A stretch of DNA of 64,000 nucleotides from an uncultured bacterium. GTDB taxonomy: Bacteria > Actinomycetota > Coriobacteriia > Coriobacteriales > Coriobacteriaceae. Position numbers and translations under genes: made by a program. The notes beneath the pieces were generated by a model that worked only from the letters and a program-made list of their open reading frames with translations, had not been told where the DNA came from and searched no databases. Below, in pieces: positions 1 through 8,621 of this stretch. The stretch's first letter is position 1, and the number at the start of each line of letters is the position of its first letter. The stretch covers positions 1-64,000 of the forward strand of contig CAJMQJ010000011.1 of assembly GCA_905215525.1 (NCBI GenBank), in the 5' to 3' direction.

Positions 1-299
1 ACGAGCGGGGGCTCCTGTCGTTTCCGTGCCCCTGGATTGGGTCATAGTGTCTGACTTTGCCAAAACATCGGCGTTGCCGCGGCTGGTAAATAGCTCCACT
101 CATCGGGGACGTACTTAAATGAGTGCCCGCAGAATGAAAGTGGATATTCTCCCGTTTTTGGGCTGTGCTTTGGGCAAAAGTGGGAGATTATCCACGCTCA
201 TCCGGTAAGCGTCCAAAAATCCACGCTCATTTGCCGTGTCCCTGCCGTATCCTCCTCGCGCCAGTTTCTGTCGAGTCGGTGCTTCTTGCGGGTTGCCCG
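1..299. other. Left-edge intergenic stretch with a hairpin and a repeated 12-mer
   Basis: No convincing gene is seen here. An inverted repeat pairs TGGATATTCTCCC (141-153) with GGGAGATTATCCA (182-194), one mismatch in 13, with a partly pairing interior. The 12-mer ATCCACGCTCAT occurs twice (190-201 and 219-230). This looks like a REP-type palindrome or terminator of a gene to the left; its function is unknown. Confidence 0.5.
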
Positions 300-305
300 T
301 ATAAT
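300..305 (+). promoter_or_regulatory. -10 element upstream of tgt
   Basis: A perfect TATAAT lies 37 nt before the tgt start codon. No good -35 hexamer is visible at the right distance, so either the -35 is weak or other factors are needed. Confidence 0.4.
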
Positions 306-342
306 GGTTTGCGTATGAACCGCAACCAAGGAGTTCCAGTTT

Positions 343-1482
<1,140 letters not shown>

Positions 1483-1554
1483 GAGCCGCGACCGCTGACC
1501 GATGCCTTGCAAGCGCATGATGCATCATGGGTACCATACCGAATAGTTGATGTT

Positions 1555-1601
1555 CGGGCGGGTGTTTGACGCATGGCGTCGACCCCGCCCGTTTCTTTTT
1601 T
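1555..1601 (+). terminator. Rho-independent terminator of tgt
   Basis: CGGGCGGG at 1555-1562 pairs with CCCGCCCG near 1584-1591, with further pairing GACGC/GCGTC inside, followed by a T-rich run at 1592-1601. It ends only 15 nt before the next start codon, so that gene's Shine-Dalgarno (AGGAG, 1606-1610) sits right after the hairpin. A 12-nt perfect palindrome (ATGATGCATCAT, 1517-1528) lies just upstream. Confidence 0.85.
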
Positions 1602-1616
1602 CGATAGGAGTATCCC

Positions 1617-2375
1617 ATGATTAAGAATGAGAACGTCGAGGGCGAGCCGGCCTACGACGAGACGTACCGACGCGGCCCCGTGGTTATGCGCGGCCCCATG
1701 ATTCCTAAGGACAACACCTACGCCAACCTGCTGGCGCCCGAGGGCTCGACCGACTGGCTGCACGCCGACCCCTGGCGCGTGCTGCGCATCCAGGCAGAGT
1801 TTGTCGATGGCTTTGGCGCGCTTGCCGAGCTTGGTCCTGCAGTGACCATCTTCGGCAGTGCCCGTACGCCCAAGACCGATCCGCTCTACAAGGCGGCGCG
1901 TACCGTCGGGCGCAAGATTGCCCAGCGCGGCGTGGCGGTCATCACCGGTGGCGGCCCCGGCATCATGGAAGCGGCCAACAGGGGAGCGGCGAGTGTCAAC
2001 GGCAAGTCGGTTGGTTTGGGCATTGAGCTGCCGCACGAGCAGGGGCTCAACAAATACGTGAACCTTGGCATGGACTTCCGTTACTTCTTTGTGCGCAAGA
2101 CCATGTTCGTCAAATACAGCTCGGGCGCCATCGTGTTTCCCGGTGGTTTTGGTACGCTCGACGAGATGTTCGAGGTGCTTACGCTGGTGCAGACGCACAA
2201 GGTTAAGCGCATGCCCCTCGTTTTGGTGGGCACCGAGTACTGGCAGGGCCTGTTCGACTGGCTCAACGGTCCGGTGATGGATGCCGGCATGATCAGCCCA
2301 CTCGATCCAGACCTCGTCCACATCACCGACGACCTCAACGAGGCCGTCGACATCGCCCTGAGCGGACTGATGTAG
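1617..2375 (+). CDS. LOG-family protein (TIGR00730-type nucleotide phosphoribohydrolase)
   Basis: The 252-residue Rossmann-fold protein carries the family signatures GGGPGIMEAANRG (about residues 111-123) and PGGFGTLDE (175-183), the latter holding the catalytic Glu of the lysine-decarboxylase-like or LOG fold. Family members hydrolyse nucleoside 5'-monophosphates (AMP, cytokinin ribotides) to base plus ribose-5-phosphate; the substrate here is not known. About 60 residues precede the core fold, as in the longer bacterial subgroup. The start ATG has AGGAG seven nt upstream. It stands alone between the tgt terminator and the toxin-antitoxin operator. Confidence 0.85.
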   Translation: MIKNENVEGEPAYDETYRRGPVVMRGPMIPKDNTYANLLAPEGSTDWLHADPWRVLRIQAEFVDGFGALAELGPAVTIFGSARTPKTDPLYKAARTVGRKIAQRGVAVITGGGPGIMEAANRGAASVNGKSVGLGIELPHEQGLNKYVNLGMDFRYFFVRKTMFVKYSSGAIVFPGGFGTLDEMFEVLTLVQTHKVKRMPLVLVGTEYWQGLFDWLNGPVMDAGMISPLDPDLVHITDDLNEAVDIALSGLM

Positions 2376-2399
2376 AGCATTCGTGTCCACGCGACATGA

Positions 2400-2447
2400 A
2401 TATGCATGGCAATCTGATGCTATCTAACATCACATTGCCATGCATAT
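2400..2447 (+). promoter_or_regulatory. Palindromic operator of the relB-yafQ module
   Basis: A 20-nt arm (2400-2419) and its reverse complement (2428-2447) differ at one position and are separated by 8 nt. The arms begin ATATGCATGGCAAT. TATACT at 2452-2457 just downstream is a likely -10. RelB-type antitoxins bind such palindromes to repress their own operon. The site lies 42 nt upstream of the antitoxin start. Confidence 0.75.
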
Positions 2448-2488
2448 TGGGTATACTGATGCAAAAGACGAGAGCGAGGAGGTCGCAA

Positions 2489-2788
2489 ATGCCTGCAGCA
2501 ACAGTTAAGCCTACGACGGTTCGCATCGAAGAGGGGCTCAAGGAACAGGCGACTGAGTTCTTGGATTCGGTTGGCCTGAGTCTCAATTCGTATCTCAACC
2601 TTGCTGTTCGTCAGCTTGTAAATCAGCGAAAGATTCCTTTTGAGATTGTTGGTCGATCCGAAGTTCCCAATGAGGCAACGAGGCGTTCCATGGTGATTGC
2701 CGAGGCTCATGAGTTGGGGATTTTGCTGGACGATAGTCCGTCATTCAACAACGCTGATGAGCTTATGTCATTCCTCGATGAGGACTAG
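2489..2788 (+). CDS. RelB/DinJ-family antitoxin
   Basis: The 99-residue antitoxin has an N-terminal ribbon-helix-helix region (KPTTVRIEEGLKEQ to SLNSYLNLAVRQL) that binds DNA, followed by an acidic C-terminal tail (SFNNADELMSFLDED) of the kind that wraps the toxin. I chose ATG 2489 because AGGAGG at 2477-2482 sits six nt upstream; the frame is open from 2396, but that start lies within the operator and has no ribosome site. The toxin gene follows two nt after the stop, so the genes are translationally coupled. The region is less GC-rich than its neighbours, which fits horizontal transfer. Confidence 0.88.
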   Translation: MPAATVKPTTVRIEEGLKEQATEFLDSVGLSLNSYLNLAVRQLVNQRKIPFEIVGRSEVPNEATRRSMVIAEAHELGILLDDSPSFNNADELMSFLDED

Positions 2789-2790
2789 CG

Positions 2791-3099
2791 ATGTTCGAGA
2801 TTAAAGTCGAGGCTCAATTTAAGGCGGACTACAAACGAACGATGCGCATGCATCCGCAGTTAAAAACCGAGTTTAGGGCGGCGGTCGCAGAGCTTGCAGC
2901 TCGCGGCTCGCTTCCCGCGGAATATGGCGCCCATGAGCTTTCAAACCCGGGCGGAAACTACAACGGCCACATCGATTTCCATCTATCCGATGGCTTGGTC
3001 GATGTGGTCGTGCTCTACTTGCCGTATAAGACTAATCCTGTGATCCGACTGGTCAGAATGGGCTCGCATGAGGAGCTGTTTCAGGGCCCGCAGGGCTGA
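2791..3099 (+). CDS. YafQ/RelE-family mRNA interferase toxin
   Basis: This 102-residue toxin probably cleaves mRNA in the ribosomal A site and is neutralised by the preceding antitoxin. Family marks include a central histidine-rich strand (YNGHIDFHLSD) and the C-terminal GSHEELF, which corresponds to the conserved R-x-G-[ST]-H-x-x-L-F ending with the catalytic His in YafQ. Its length is close to the usual 90-100 residues and no frameshift is seen, so it looks functional. It converges with the large helicase gene on the other strand. Confidence 0.87.
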   Translation: MFEIKVEAQFKADYKRTMRMHPQLKTEFRAAVAELAARGSLPAEYGAHELSNPGGNYNGHIDFHLSDGLVDVVVLYLPYKTNPVIRLVRMGSHEELFQGPQG

Positions 3100-3134
3100 T
3101 TGCTCGCTTATGATTCGCAGGGGATAGGGATTGA

Positions 3135-3178
3135 TTCGCGGCCGATTGGCCAAAAACGGCCCCTATTCCACCGTAACT
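3135..3178 (+). repeat. Direct repeat copy A, overlapping the 3' end of the primase-helicase gene
   Basis: This 44-nt segment matches 6676-6718 in the same orientation at about 36 positions, and its right end resembles the arm of the palindrome at 10080-10148. The last codons and the stop of the minus-strand gene (TAG at 3163-3165) are contributed by this repeat. Confidence 0.6.
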
Positions 3179-6174
3179 GTTGGAGACGTCCCGTTCGTGG
3201 CTGCGACCTCCGGTTCTCCTCTTCGCTGGATTTCGCTTAAAAGCTCGGCTGCAACTTCGCTGCTTTTGAAACGGATGCTGCAGTCCTCTTTCTTAGGAAA
3301 GGCCAGTAATGGAATGGTTCCGTACCAGACGGTTTCCTCGTCAATTACTGACGCGCACAGGCGCCCTTCGTCTTTGATGGAATAGTCGACGTTTATCTCG
3401 GTAAAAATCGCTTTCACGTCATTGTGCGGAGTCGAGGCAATTAAAATCTCAAGGGCAATCCCACGGGCGGCGGCGCCTGTGAGTACGGCAGCGAGCTTTG
3501 CGAGGCATGCAGCGGATGCGTAGGGCGCGGCAATAAAAATGCTTTTCGTTGCGCGCGCGATGTCATCCGCTAAGGCCTCCACGGCCCTTGCCGGCCTAAC
3601 GAGGATGTTTTGATCGGCCCGTTTGTTGTCATTTGCTGCAAAGACTTCATACCCTAGCTTTGCGTAGGTCTTGAGTCTCTTCTGGTACATACGCGCGAGC
3701 ATGGGTATCGACAAATCAACATAGTCGAATATCTCAACCCGCTGCTTGCCCTCGTGACTTCTATGTAGTCTGCCTGCCTGCTGCGTTATGCTGCCGTCCC
3801 AAGATATCGGTGTGGCAATGAGCAGAGTGTCAAGGTAAGACAGGTCGAAACCCTCGCTCAGAAGGCTTTCGGTTGCGATGATAATTCGATGCTCATGCTC
3901 GAAGCCGGGAAGGCTGTTCAGTATTGCCTTTCTTTCTTTGGCGTCGATTTCTCCGGTTAAGAGTATAGGTTCGTGTCCGCGGCTTTGAAGCAGCCTACAT
4001 AGCTCTTCGGCATGTTTTTTCCTTTTGGATAGCACAAGCGGATGTCGACCGTTTGACGCGGTCTCGAGGGCATCGTCGACAATCGCTTCGTTTCTCGCTG
4101 TGTGCGCACACAGGAGATCGAGAACTTGATTAAAGGACGCCCCTGGTTCGTAGGCGGGTAGTCGAACTCCGGTAAAACGCGGCCTAACAACGCGCTGAAT
4201 TCCCTGTTGGATTGCTTGCGTTTTTGGATCAATGACATGGCGAAGCGGGCCGCAGAGCATTGAGAGTGCTCGCGTGAGTCCGTCCGAGCGTTCGGGCGTC
4301 GCGGAAAGGCCGTATACATATTTGGCTGGAGCGGACTTGAGGACGAGCTCAAGCTGTGGTGCGGCTGCATGGTGACATTCATCACAGATGATGAGGCCGT
4401 AATCACGAACGAACTCCTTGGCTATTGGTTCTCCGGTCTGGGGGTCCTTGCTGGACAAAGACTGGAATGAAGCAATGTCGATGAGATGGCTTATGGCGGT
4501 TTTGCCTCCTCCGATTTGGCCAATGAGCGGAGGCTGCCTTTTACTGATTCGTCCTTTTGGGGTTCGAACTGGCTTTCTGTTATCCGTAATGTCGATAAAC
4601 CGTTCGAGCTGGGATTTCCATTGGGCAATGAGCGCAGTCTTGGGAACGATGACAAGCGTTGGAAGACCGATGGCAGCAATAAGATAGGCTCCAATGACGG
4701 TTTTCCCGAAACCCGTCGGCGCGGACATGATCCCGTCTTCACAGTTGAGCATCTGTTCGGCGGCAATTTGCTGTTCAGGGCGAAGAGCCCCTTTAAATGT
4801 CATCACAATTGGATTGCCCGACATGCGCTTGTCTGAATAGTGAGCAGAAGCGCCGGCTTCTTGAAGCAGCCGCTCGAGTTGTGCTTTACAGCCTCTGGGA
4901 ATCGCAACGCAGCCATCTCTAAGTTCGCTGAGGTCTATGTACCGCGGTTTGCCGAATACCGATTGGTGCATTGATTGGGCACGGAAGAATTCCGGGTTGG
5001 CAAATGTTGCAAGCCTGCGAACCTCCATCTGGGCGGCCGGGCTCAGAGATTTTTCGGTTATGTAGAGCATATCGGCTTGCGTGACGGGTAGCGATGACGG
5101 GAAGTCCTGCGGCGCGAGCGGAAGCCGCTTTCGCGGCCTCTGAGAATGTGGCGCGGCGGTGTTTCCCGCCACTGCAGCTGATATTCCATGCGGTTTATTG
5201 TCGATGCTTTCGATCAGATTTTGCACCGTTGCATGTGGAATCAGCTGAATTTGCGAAAGGTAAAGCCATTGATCGGGAAAGGGCTCAAATTGCTCGTCAA
5301 CAAATACACTGTTCCCTTTTCGCTGCGCTTTTCCTTGAAAAGGCAGTGCTATGAGATTTCCGAAGCCGCCCTCAGGAATGGTGGACTGCGCGGGCAGCAT
5401 CCGGTCAAAAGCTTCAAAGGTGATTGTCTTGTTGAGCGCCGCCGCTTCGGTGATAAGGCTGCTTCCAAATTCTCGTGCGATCTTTGCGCTGGTGAGCTCT
5501 AGGAAGAAAAACCAGACATGTGCGCCGTTACCTGATCTCGATCGCTCGACTGCAGCATCGATTCCATGGTTTTTTGCGACAAGCCGAATGGCGTTTGTCG
5601 CTTCTTTCCAATCGGATCCGTCAAAGTCGATGACCAGGACTTTTGTGTTGCTGTCACTATCGAGAACGTATTGACCTATGACGTCTCGGAGCCTGTCGTC
5701 GTTGCCTTTGAAATGGGCGATGATCGTGGCATCGCTCAGCTCGGGGAAGATGCGGTTGCCGCATTCCGCGCATTTGGTTTTCTGACGATTTAGTTTGGGG
5801 CAAATGCCTGCCTTCCACTCATTTGCGCAGGCCGGTGTATAGCCGATTCCCCCGTCTTTTCTGCGGTACCCATGAGCGTAAACATCTTTGCGGCCAGTAA
5901 AGAGATTGCGAAAGAGTTCCAATTTGTCGCGCGCTGTGCTCGCACTGGTGACGATTCCCTCGACCTGTGCCCGTCTATCGAAAGATTCGCCAGCTTTCTC
6001 CCATTCTTCCAGTGTTGCGTAACGGATGTCTGGACCGTTGCCGCAGATGACGATTTGGCTGTGCGGCTCCGATACATGGGCGACGGTTTTCTTGAATTGG
6101 AATAGCGTGCCCCCGATGAGGGCGTATTGATGCGTGACGGTGCTCATGTAAATGCCGTTCTTGTCGGAGTTCAT
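3163..6174 (-). CDS. TOTE-type archaeo-eukaryotic primase / SF2 helicase / PLD-like fusion protein
   Basis: A 1003-residue multidomain protein. Residues about 83-305 match the archaeo-eukaryotic primase domain of TOTE conflict systems: a Cys cluster (C125, C135, C138 and nearby), the catalytic-type VIDFDG (D183, D185), and SRSGNGAHVW (212-221) with the conserved His219. Residues about 455-820 are an SF2 helicase: Walker A APTGFGKT (485-492), DECHH (598-602), SATPERSD (624-631) and motif VI QQAGRLHR (798-805). Residues about 860-985 resemble a phospholipase D-like nuclease domain, but the HxK motif is absent before VIDEETVWYG. The family is proposed to act in conflict with mobile elements; no biochemistry is implied here. 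ATG 6174 lacks a clear ribosome site; ATG 6147 is an alternative. It is isolated, lower in GC than its flanks, and beside a toxin-antitoxin pair. Confidence 0.85.
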   Translation of the reverse strand: MNSDKNGIYMSTVTHQYALIGGTLFQFKKTVAHVSEPHSQIVICGNGPDIRYATLEEWEKAGESFDRRAQVEGIVTSASTARDKLELFRNLFTGRKDVYAHGYRRKDGGIGYTPACANEWKAGICPKLNRQKTKCAECGNRIFPELSDATIIAHFKGNDDRLRDVIGQYVLDSDSNTKVLVIDFDGSDWKEATNAIRLVAKNHGIDAAVERSRSGNGAHVWFFFLELTSAKIAREFGSSLITEAAALNKTITFEAFDRMLPAQSTIPEGGFGNLIALPFQGKAQRKGNSVFVDEQFEPFPDQWLYLSQIQLIPHATVQNLIESIDNKPHGISAAVAGNTAAPHSQRPRKRLPLAPQDFPSSLPVTQADMLYITEKSLSPAAQMEVRRLATFANPEFFRAQSMHQSVFGKPRYIDLSELRDGCVAIPRGCKAQLERLLQEAGASAHYSDKRMSGNPIVMTFKGALRPEQQIAAEQMLNCEDGIMSAPTGFGKTVIGAYLIAAIGLPTLVIVPKTALIAQWKSQLERFIDITDNRKPVRTPKGRISKRQPPLIGQIGGGKTAISHLIDIASFQSLSSKDPQTGEPIAKEFVRDYGLIICDECHHAAAPQLELVLKSAPAKYVYGLSATPERSDGLTRALSMLCGPLRHVIDPKTQAIQQGIQRVVRPRFTGVRLPAYEPGASFNQVLDLLCAHTARNEAIVDDALETASNGRHPLVLSKRKKHAEELCRLLQSRGHEPILLTGEIDAKERKAILNSLPGFEHEHRIIIATESLLSEGFDLSYLDTLLIATPISWDGSITQQAGRLHRSHEGKQRVEIFDYVDLSIPMLARMYQKRLKTYAKLGYEVFAANDNKRADQNILVRPARAVEALADDIARATKSIFIAAPYASAACLAKLAAVLTGAAARGIALEILIASTPHNDVKAIFTEINVDYSIKDEGRLCASVIDEETVWYGTIPLLAFPKKEDCSIRFKSSEVAAELLSEIQRRGEPEVAATNGTSPTVTVE

Positions 6175-6354
6175 TGAAATGAGGGTACGTTATTTTGATT
6201 TTTAAGGGACTCGACTCTGATTTTGGTTCGGCGATAGCGGAGTACACCTCCGTGAGTGGTGTTTGGCTGGTGTCAAAATGTGCGGTAGCTGTTGCTGAAT
6301 GGGTTTTGGCGGCCATGAGGTGGGCTGGAGGCGCAGGAAACTATCCTCGAATAG

Positions 6355-6584
6355 ACCCTGTGGGCAAAAAATGGTAAATATGAGTACTGTGGTTTGAGCA
6401 GTAACATATCATCTGGAAAGTATTTAAGACCAATCGATTCGGATTGGATAGAATCAACCCTCTAAATATGACGATTCGGGACTTTATGACGCTCGGAATT
6501 GACAGAAGATGGCAAATTCAGCCAGATTGCGCTGTTACTAAACTGGTAACAGTACTCATATTTGCCATTTTTTGCCCAGAGGGT
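6355..6584. repeat. 230-bp element with 36-nt terminal inverted repeats
   Basis: The arm at 6355-6390 (starting ACCCTGTGGGCAAAAAATGG) is the reverse complement of 6549-6584 with two mismatches. The 158-nt interior is AT-rich and holds no supported gene; GTTACT/AGTAAC pairing extends the arms slightly. The structure is MITE-like or could be transcribed as a long hairpin. No clear target duplication is seen. It lies in the 713-base gap between the primase-helicase gene and degV, in which I otherwise see only the direct repeat at 6676-6718 and the palindrome at 6865-6901. Confidence 0.7.
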
Positions 6585-6675
6585 ATCGCAAGGGGGTTGG
6601 ACAAAGCATCGATCGCCGCCAATTTCTCGATTGGCTGGTTGGGCGGCAATGAAGTTGCGGCGTAATGGGAAGCGT

Positions 6676-6718
6676 TTCGCGGCCTTTTGGCTAAAACGGC
6701 CCCTTTTCCGCCGCGACT
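6676..6718 (+). repeat. Direct repeat copy B flanking the primase-helicase block
   Basis: It matches 3135-3178 (TTCGCGGCC, then TTGGC, AAAA, CGGCCCCT, TTCC, CCG and ACT in the same order) with seven substitutions and one gap. Together the two copies bracket about 3.5 kb. Confidence 0.6.
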
Positions 6719-6864
6719 CCTAAAAAGACGCCGGCGCGCCTTGAGTTGCGGCGCGTCGGCGTGATGGCTTTGTTGTGGCTGGGTGTACTTCGGTTGTTCG
6801 ACGGCTTTGGCATGTCCGATCTTGCCAGGCAAGCCTTGTTACCGTTTAACGTTTGCCCAGATAA

Positions 6865-6901
6865 AACCTGCCAAAATAAACCTGTCCCTAATTGGCAGGT
6901 T
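6865..6901 (-). repeat. REP-like palindrome, arm family 1 (AACCTGCCAA)
   Basis: Arms AACCTGCCAA (6865-6874) and TTGGCAGGTT (6892-6901) are perfect, with the GGGACAGG core in the loop on the minus strand. It overlaps the stop codon of degV, and the tail TTTTATCTGG follows on the minus strand, as in the copies at 54872, 55642 and 56893. Confidence 0.85.
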
Positions 6902-7748
6902 GGTAGCGGGGGCAGTAGCTGATGGCGATGGCGTCGACGCCTACGTGGGTGGCGATGGTGCAGCCGATGGGGCCGGTGCCGGCATCGGCGTAGTCCTGGC
7001 CCGCGAGCGCCTGGCTGACGAGCTCCTGCTCCTCGGCGGCGCCGGTCGTGAGCACGCGCACGCTTGAGCCCGGATGCTCCGCCAAAAATGCGAGGCAATC
7101 GGCCATGGTGTTCGCAACGATGCGCTTGGCACCGCGGCCCTTTTTGATGGCCTTGATCTCGCCCGATTTCCACTCCGGCGAAACGGCCAGGCGAATGTTG
7201 AGCATCTGCGTCAGCTGGCCGGCGAGCTTGGGGGCGCGGCCGTTTTTGACCAGGTTCTCGAGCGTGCGAGGAATCAGCAGCAGGTGTGCGTCGGGTAGCG
7301 TCGCGCGGATCTGCGCCTCGGTCTCGTCCAGGCTGCGACCGTCCTCGCGCATGGCGAGCGCGTACTCCACCAGCAGGCCCTCGGCACCCGAGCCGGTGCG
7401 CGAATCGATGCAGCGCACGTCGAGCTCGTGGGTCTCGGCGACCAGACATGCGTTGGAATAGCAGGCGGACCACTCGCTGCACAGCGAGATGAAGATGGCG
7501 TTATCGTGGCCATCGGCGCGCATGCGGTCAAAGAGTGCCTTGAACTCGCCGGCGCTCGGCTGCGAGGTGTGCGGCAACTGCTCGGCGCCGGCCATGCGGG
7601 TGACGTATTCCTCGGCGGTAATCTGCACCTGGTCGAGCAGGTCCTCGCCCTCGATAATCACATGCAGCGGAATCACGTAAATGCCGAGCTCTTGGGCGCG
7701 GGCGGGGGAGATGTCCGACGTGGAGTCGGTTATGATGGCAAAAGACAT
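6888..7748 (-). CDS. DegV-family fatty-acid-binding protein (FakB-like)
   Basis: The 286-residue DegV-fold protein begins SFAIITDSTSDISP, the family's N-terminal lipid-head-binding motif, and ends with the conserved GPIGCTIATHVGVDAIAISY. Family members bind a fatty acid and present it to FakA kinase; no fakA is in the window. ATG 7748 is preceded by AAAGGTG; an upstream in-frame start at 7805 adds Arg-rich sequence unlike the family and was not chosen. The last four codons lie inside a REP-like palindrome. A paralog lies at 42806-43660. Confidence 0.88.
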   Translation of the reverse strand: MSFAIITDSTSDISPARAQELGIYVIPLHVIIEGEDLLDQVQITAEEYVTRMAGAEQLPHTSQPSAGEFKALFDRMRADGHDNAIFISLCSEWSACYSNACLVAETHELDVRCIDSRTGSGAEGLLVEYALAMREDGRSLDETEAQIRATLPDAHLLLIPRTLENLVKNGRAPKLAGQLTQMLNIRLAVSPEWKSGEIKAIKKGRGAKRIVANTMADCLAFLAEHPGSSVRVLTTGAAEEQELVSQALAGQDYADAGTGPIGCTIATHVGVDAIAISYCPRYQPAN

Positions 7749-7840
7749 AATTGCACCTTTCGTTGGGGCGCGGCAGCGCCGCCTTCTGAAAGCAAAGTGC
7801 GACAAGTATAGTGGAGTTGCTCTACATTGCTAGGTTCAAT

Positions 7841-7856
7841 TGTTGAATAGTCAACA
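7841..7856. promoter_or_regulatory. Palindrome between divergent degV and HAD genes
   Basis: TGTTGA and TCAACA form a 6+6 inverted repeat with a 4-nt centre in the 156-nt space between two divergent genes, a plausible operator. No regulator gene is adjacent and no clear promoter was assigned. Confidence 0.35.
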
Positions 7857-7904
7857 GTTTGAAGCGGTGGTGTGGAAATCATCAACTGGGGAAGAGGGGT
7901 GCCG

Positions 7905-8567
7905 ATGGCGGCATTGCAACTTTGCGAGCGGCCGGTTGTGCTGTTCGATTTTGACGGCACGGTGGCCGATACGGGTCGGGCAGTGATGGCCTCGACGCGC
8001 AAGACGCTGGCTGCGCGCGGGTTTTCGGAGGCGCGGATGGGTGACCTGCGCCGCATGATCGGGCCTCCGCTGTGGAAGAGCTTCCACGACTTTTACGGCT
8101 TTACGCGCGAGGAGGCTCTCGTGGTGGCCGACGAGTACCGTGCCTTTTTTGACGAGCTAGGACCGGAAGAGTACCCAGTGTTCGATGGGATCCCCGAGCT
8201 GCTCGACGGGCTGGCCGCCCAGGGCAAGCGTATGGCCGTGGCGACGTCTCGCATGGAGGCGAAGTGTATTGACATGGTGCATGAGCTGGGGCTTTGCCAG
8301 TTCGAAGCCGTGGTTGGCATGAATCCGCCTCAGGGACGCGAGACCAAGGCCGATTCGGTCCGCGACGCCCTGGCGGCGCTTGGCGCGACTGCCGACGAGG
8401 CCGTGATGATTGGCGACCGTTTTAACGATGTGGAGGGCGCGCACGCGATGGGCGTGCCGTGCGTCGGCATCTATTCGGGCGCAGCGGCGCCGGGTGAGCA
8501 TGAGGCCGCGGGCGCCGATGCGGTGGTGCACTCGGTGGCCGAGCTTGCTAAACTTTTCGCTATATAA
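7905..8567 (+). CDS. HAD-superfamily phosphatase (subfamily IA, Gph/PGP-like)
   Basis: The 220-residue cytosolic phosphatase contains motif I DFDGT with the nucleophilic Asp, motif II near VATSR, and motif IV GDRFNDVEGA. The cap domain sits between motifs I and II, as in phosphoglycolate phosphatase-like proteins. The exact substrate cannot be read from sequence. I chose ATG 7905 (GAGGGG six nt upstream) over an in-frame GTG at 7872 that has a poorer ribosome site. An M20 dipeptidase gene follows after 54 nt. Confidence 0.85.
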   Translation: MAALQLCERPVVLFDFDGTVADTGRAVMASTRKTLAARGFSEARMGDLRRMIGPPLWKSFHDFYGFTREEALVVADEYRAFFDELGPEEYPVFDGIPELLDGLAAQGKRMAVATSRMEAKCIDMVHELGLCQFEAVVGMNPPQGRETKADSVRDALAALGATADEAVMIGDRFNDVEGAHAMGVPCVGIYSGAAAPGEHEAAGADAVVHSVAELAKLFAI

Positions 8568-8621
8568 GTATGTGATGTGAGGGGCGGGCACGCTCGCCGC
8601 TCATTGGTAAGGAGGTCGTCC

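Noticed and set aside
2396..2488. Upstream ATG giving a 130-residue antitoxin
   Set aside because: It lies inside the operator palindrome with no ribosome site; ATG 2489 has AGGAGG at ideal spacing.
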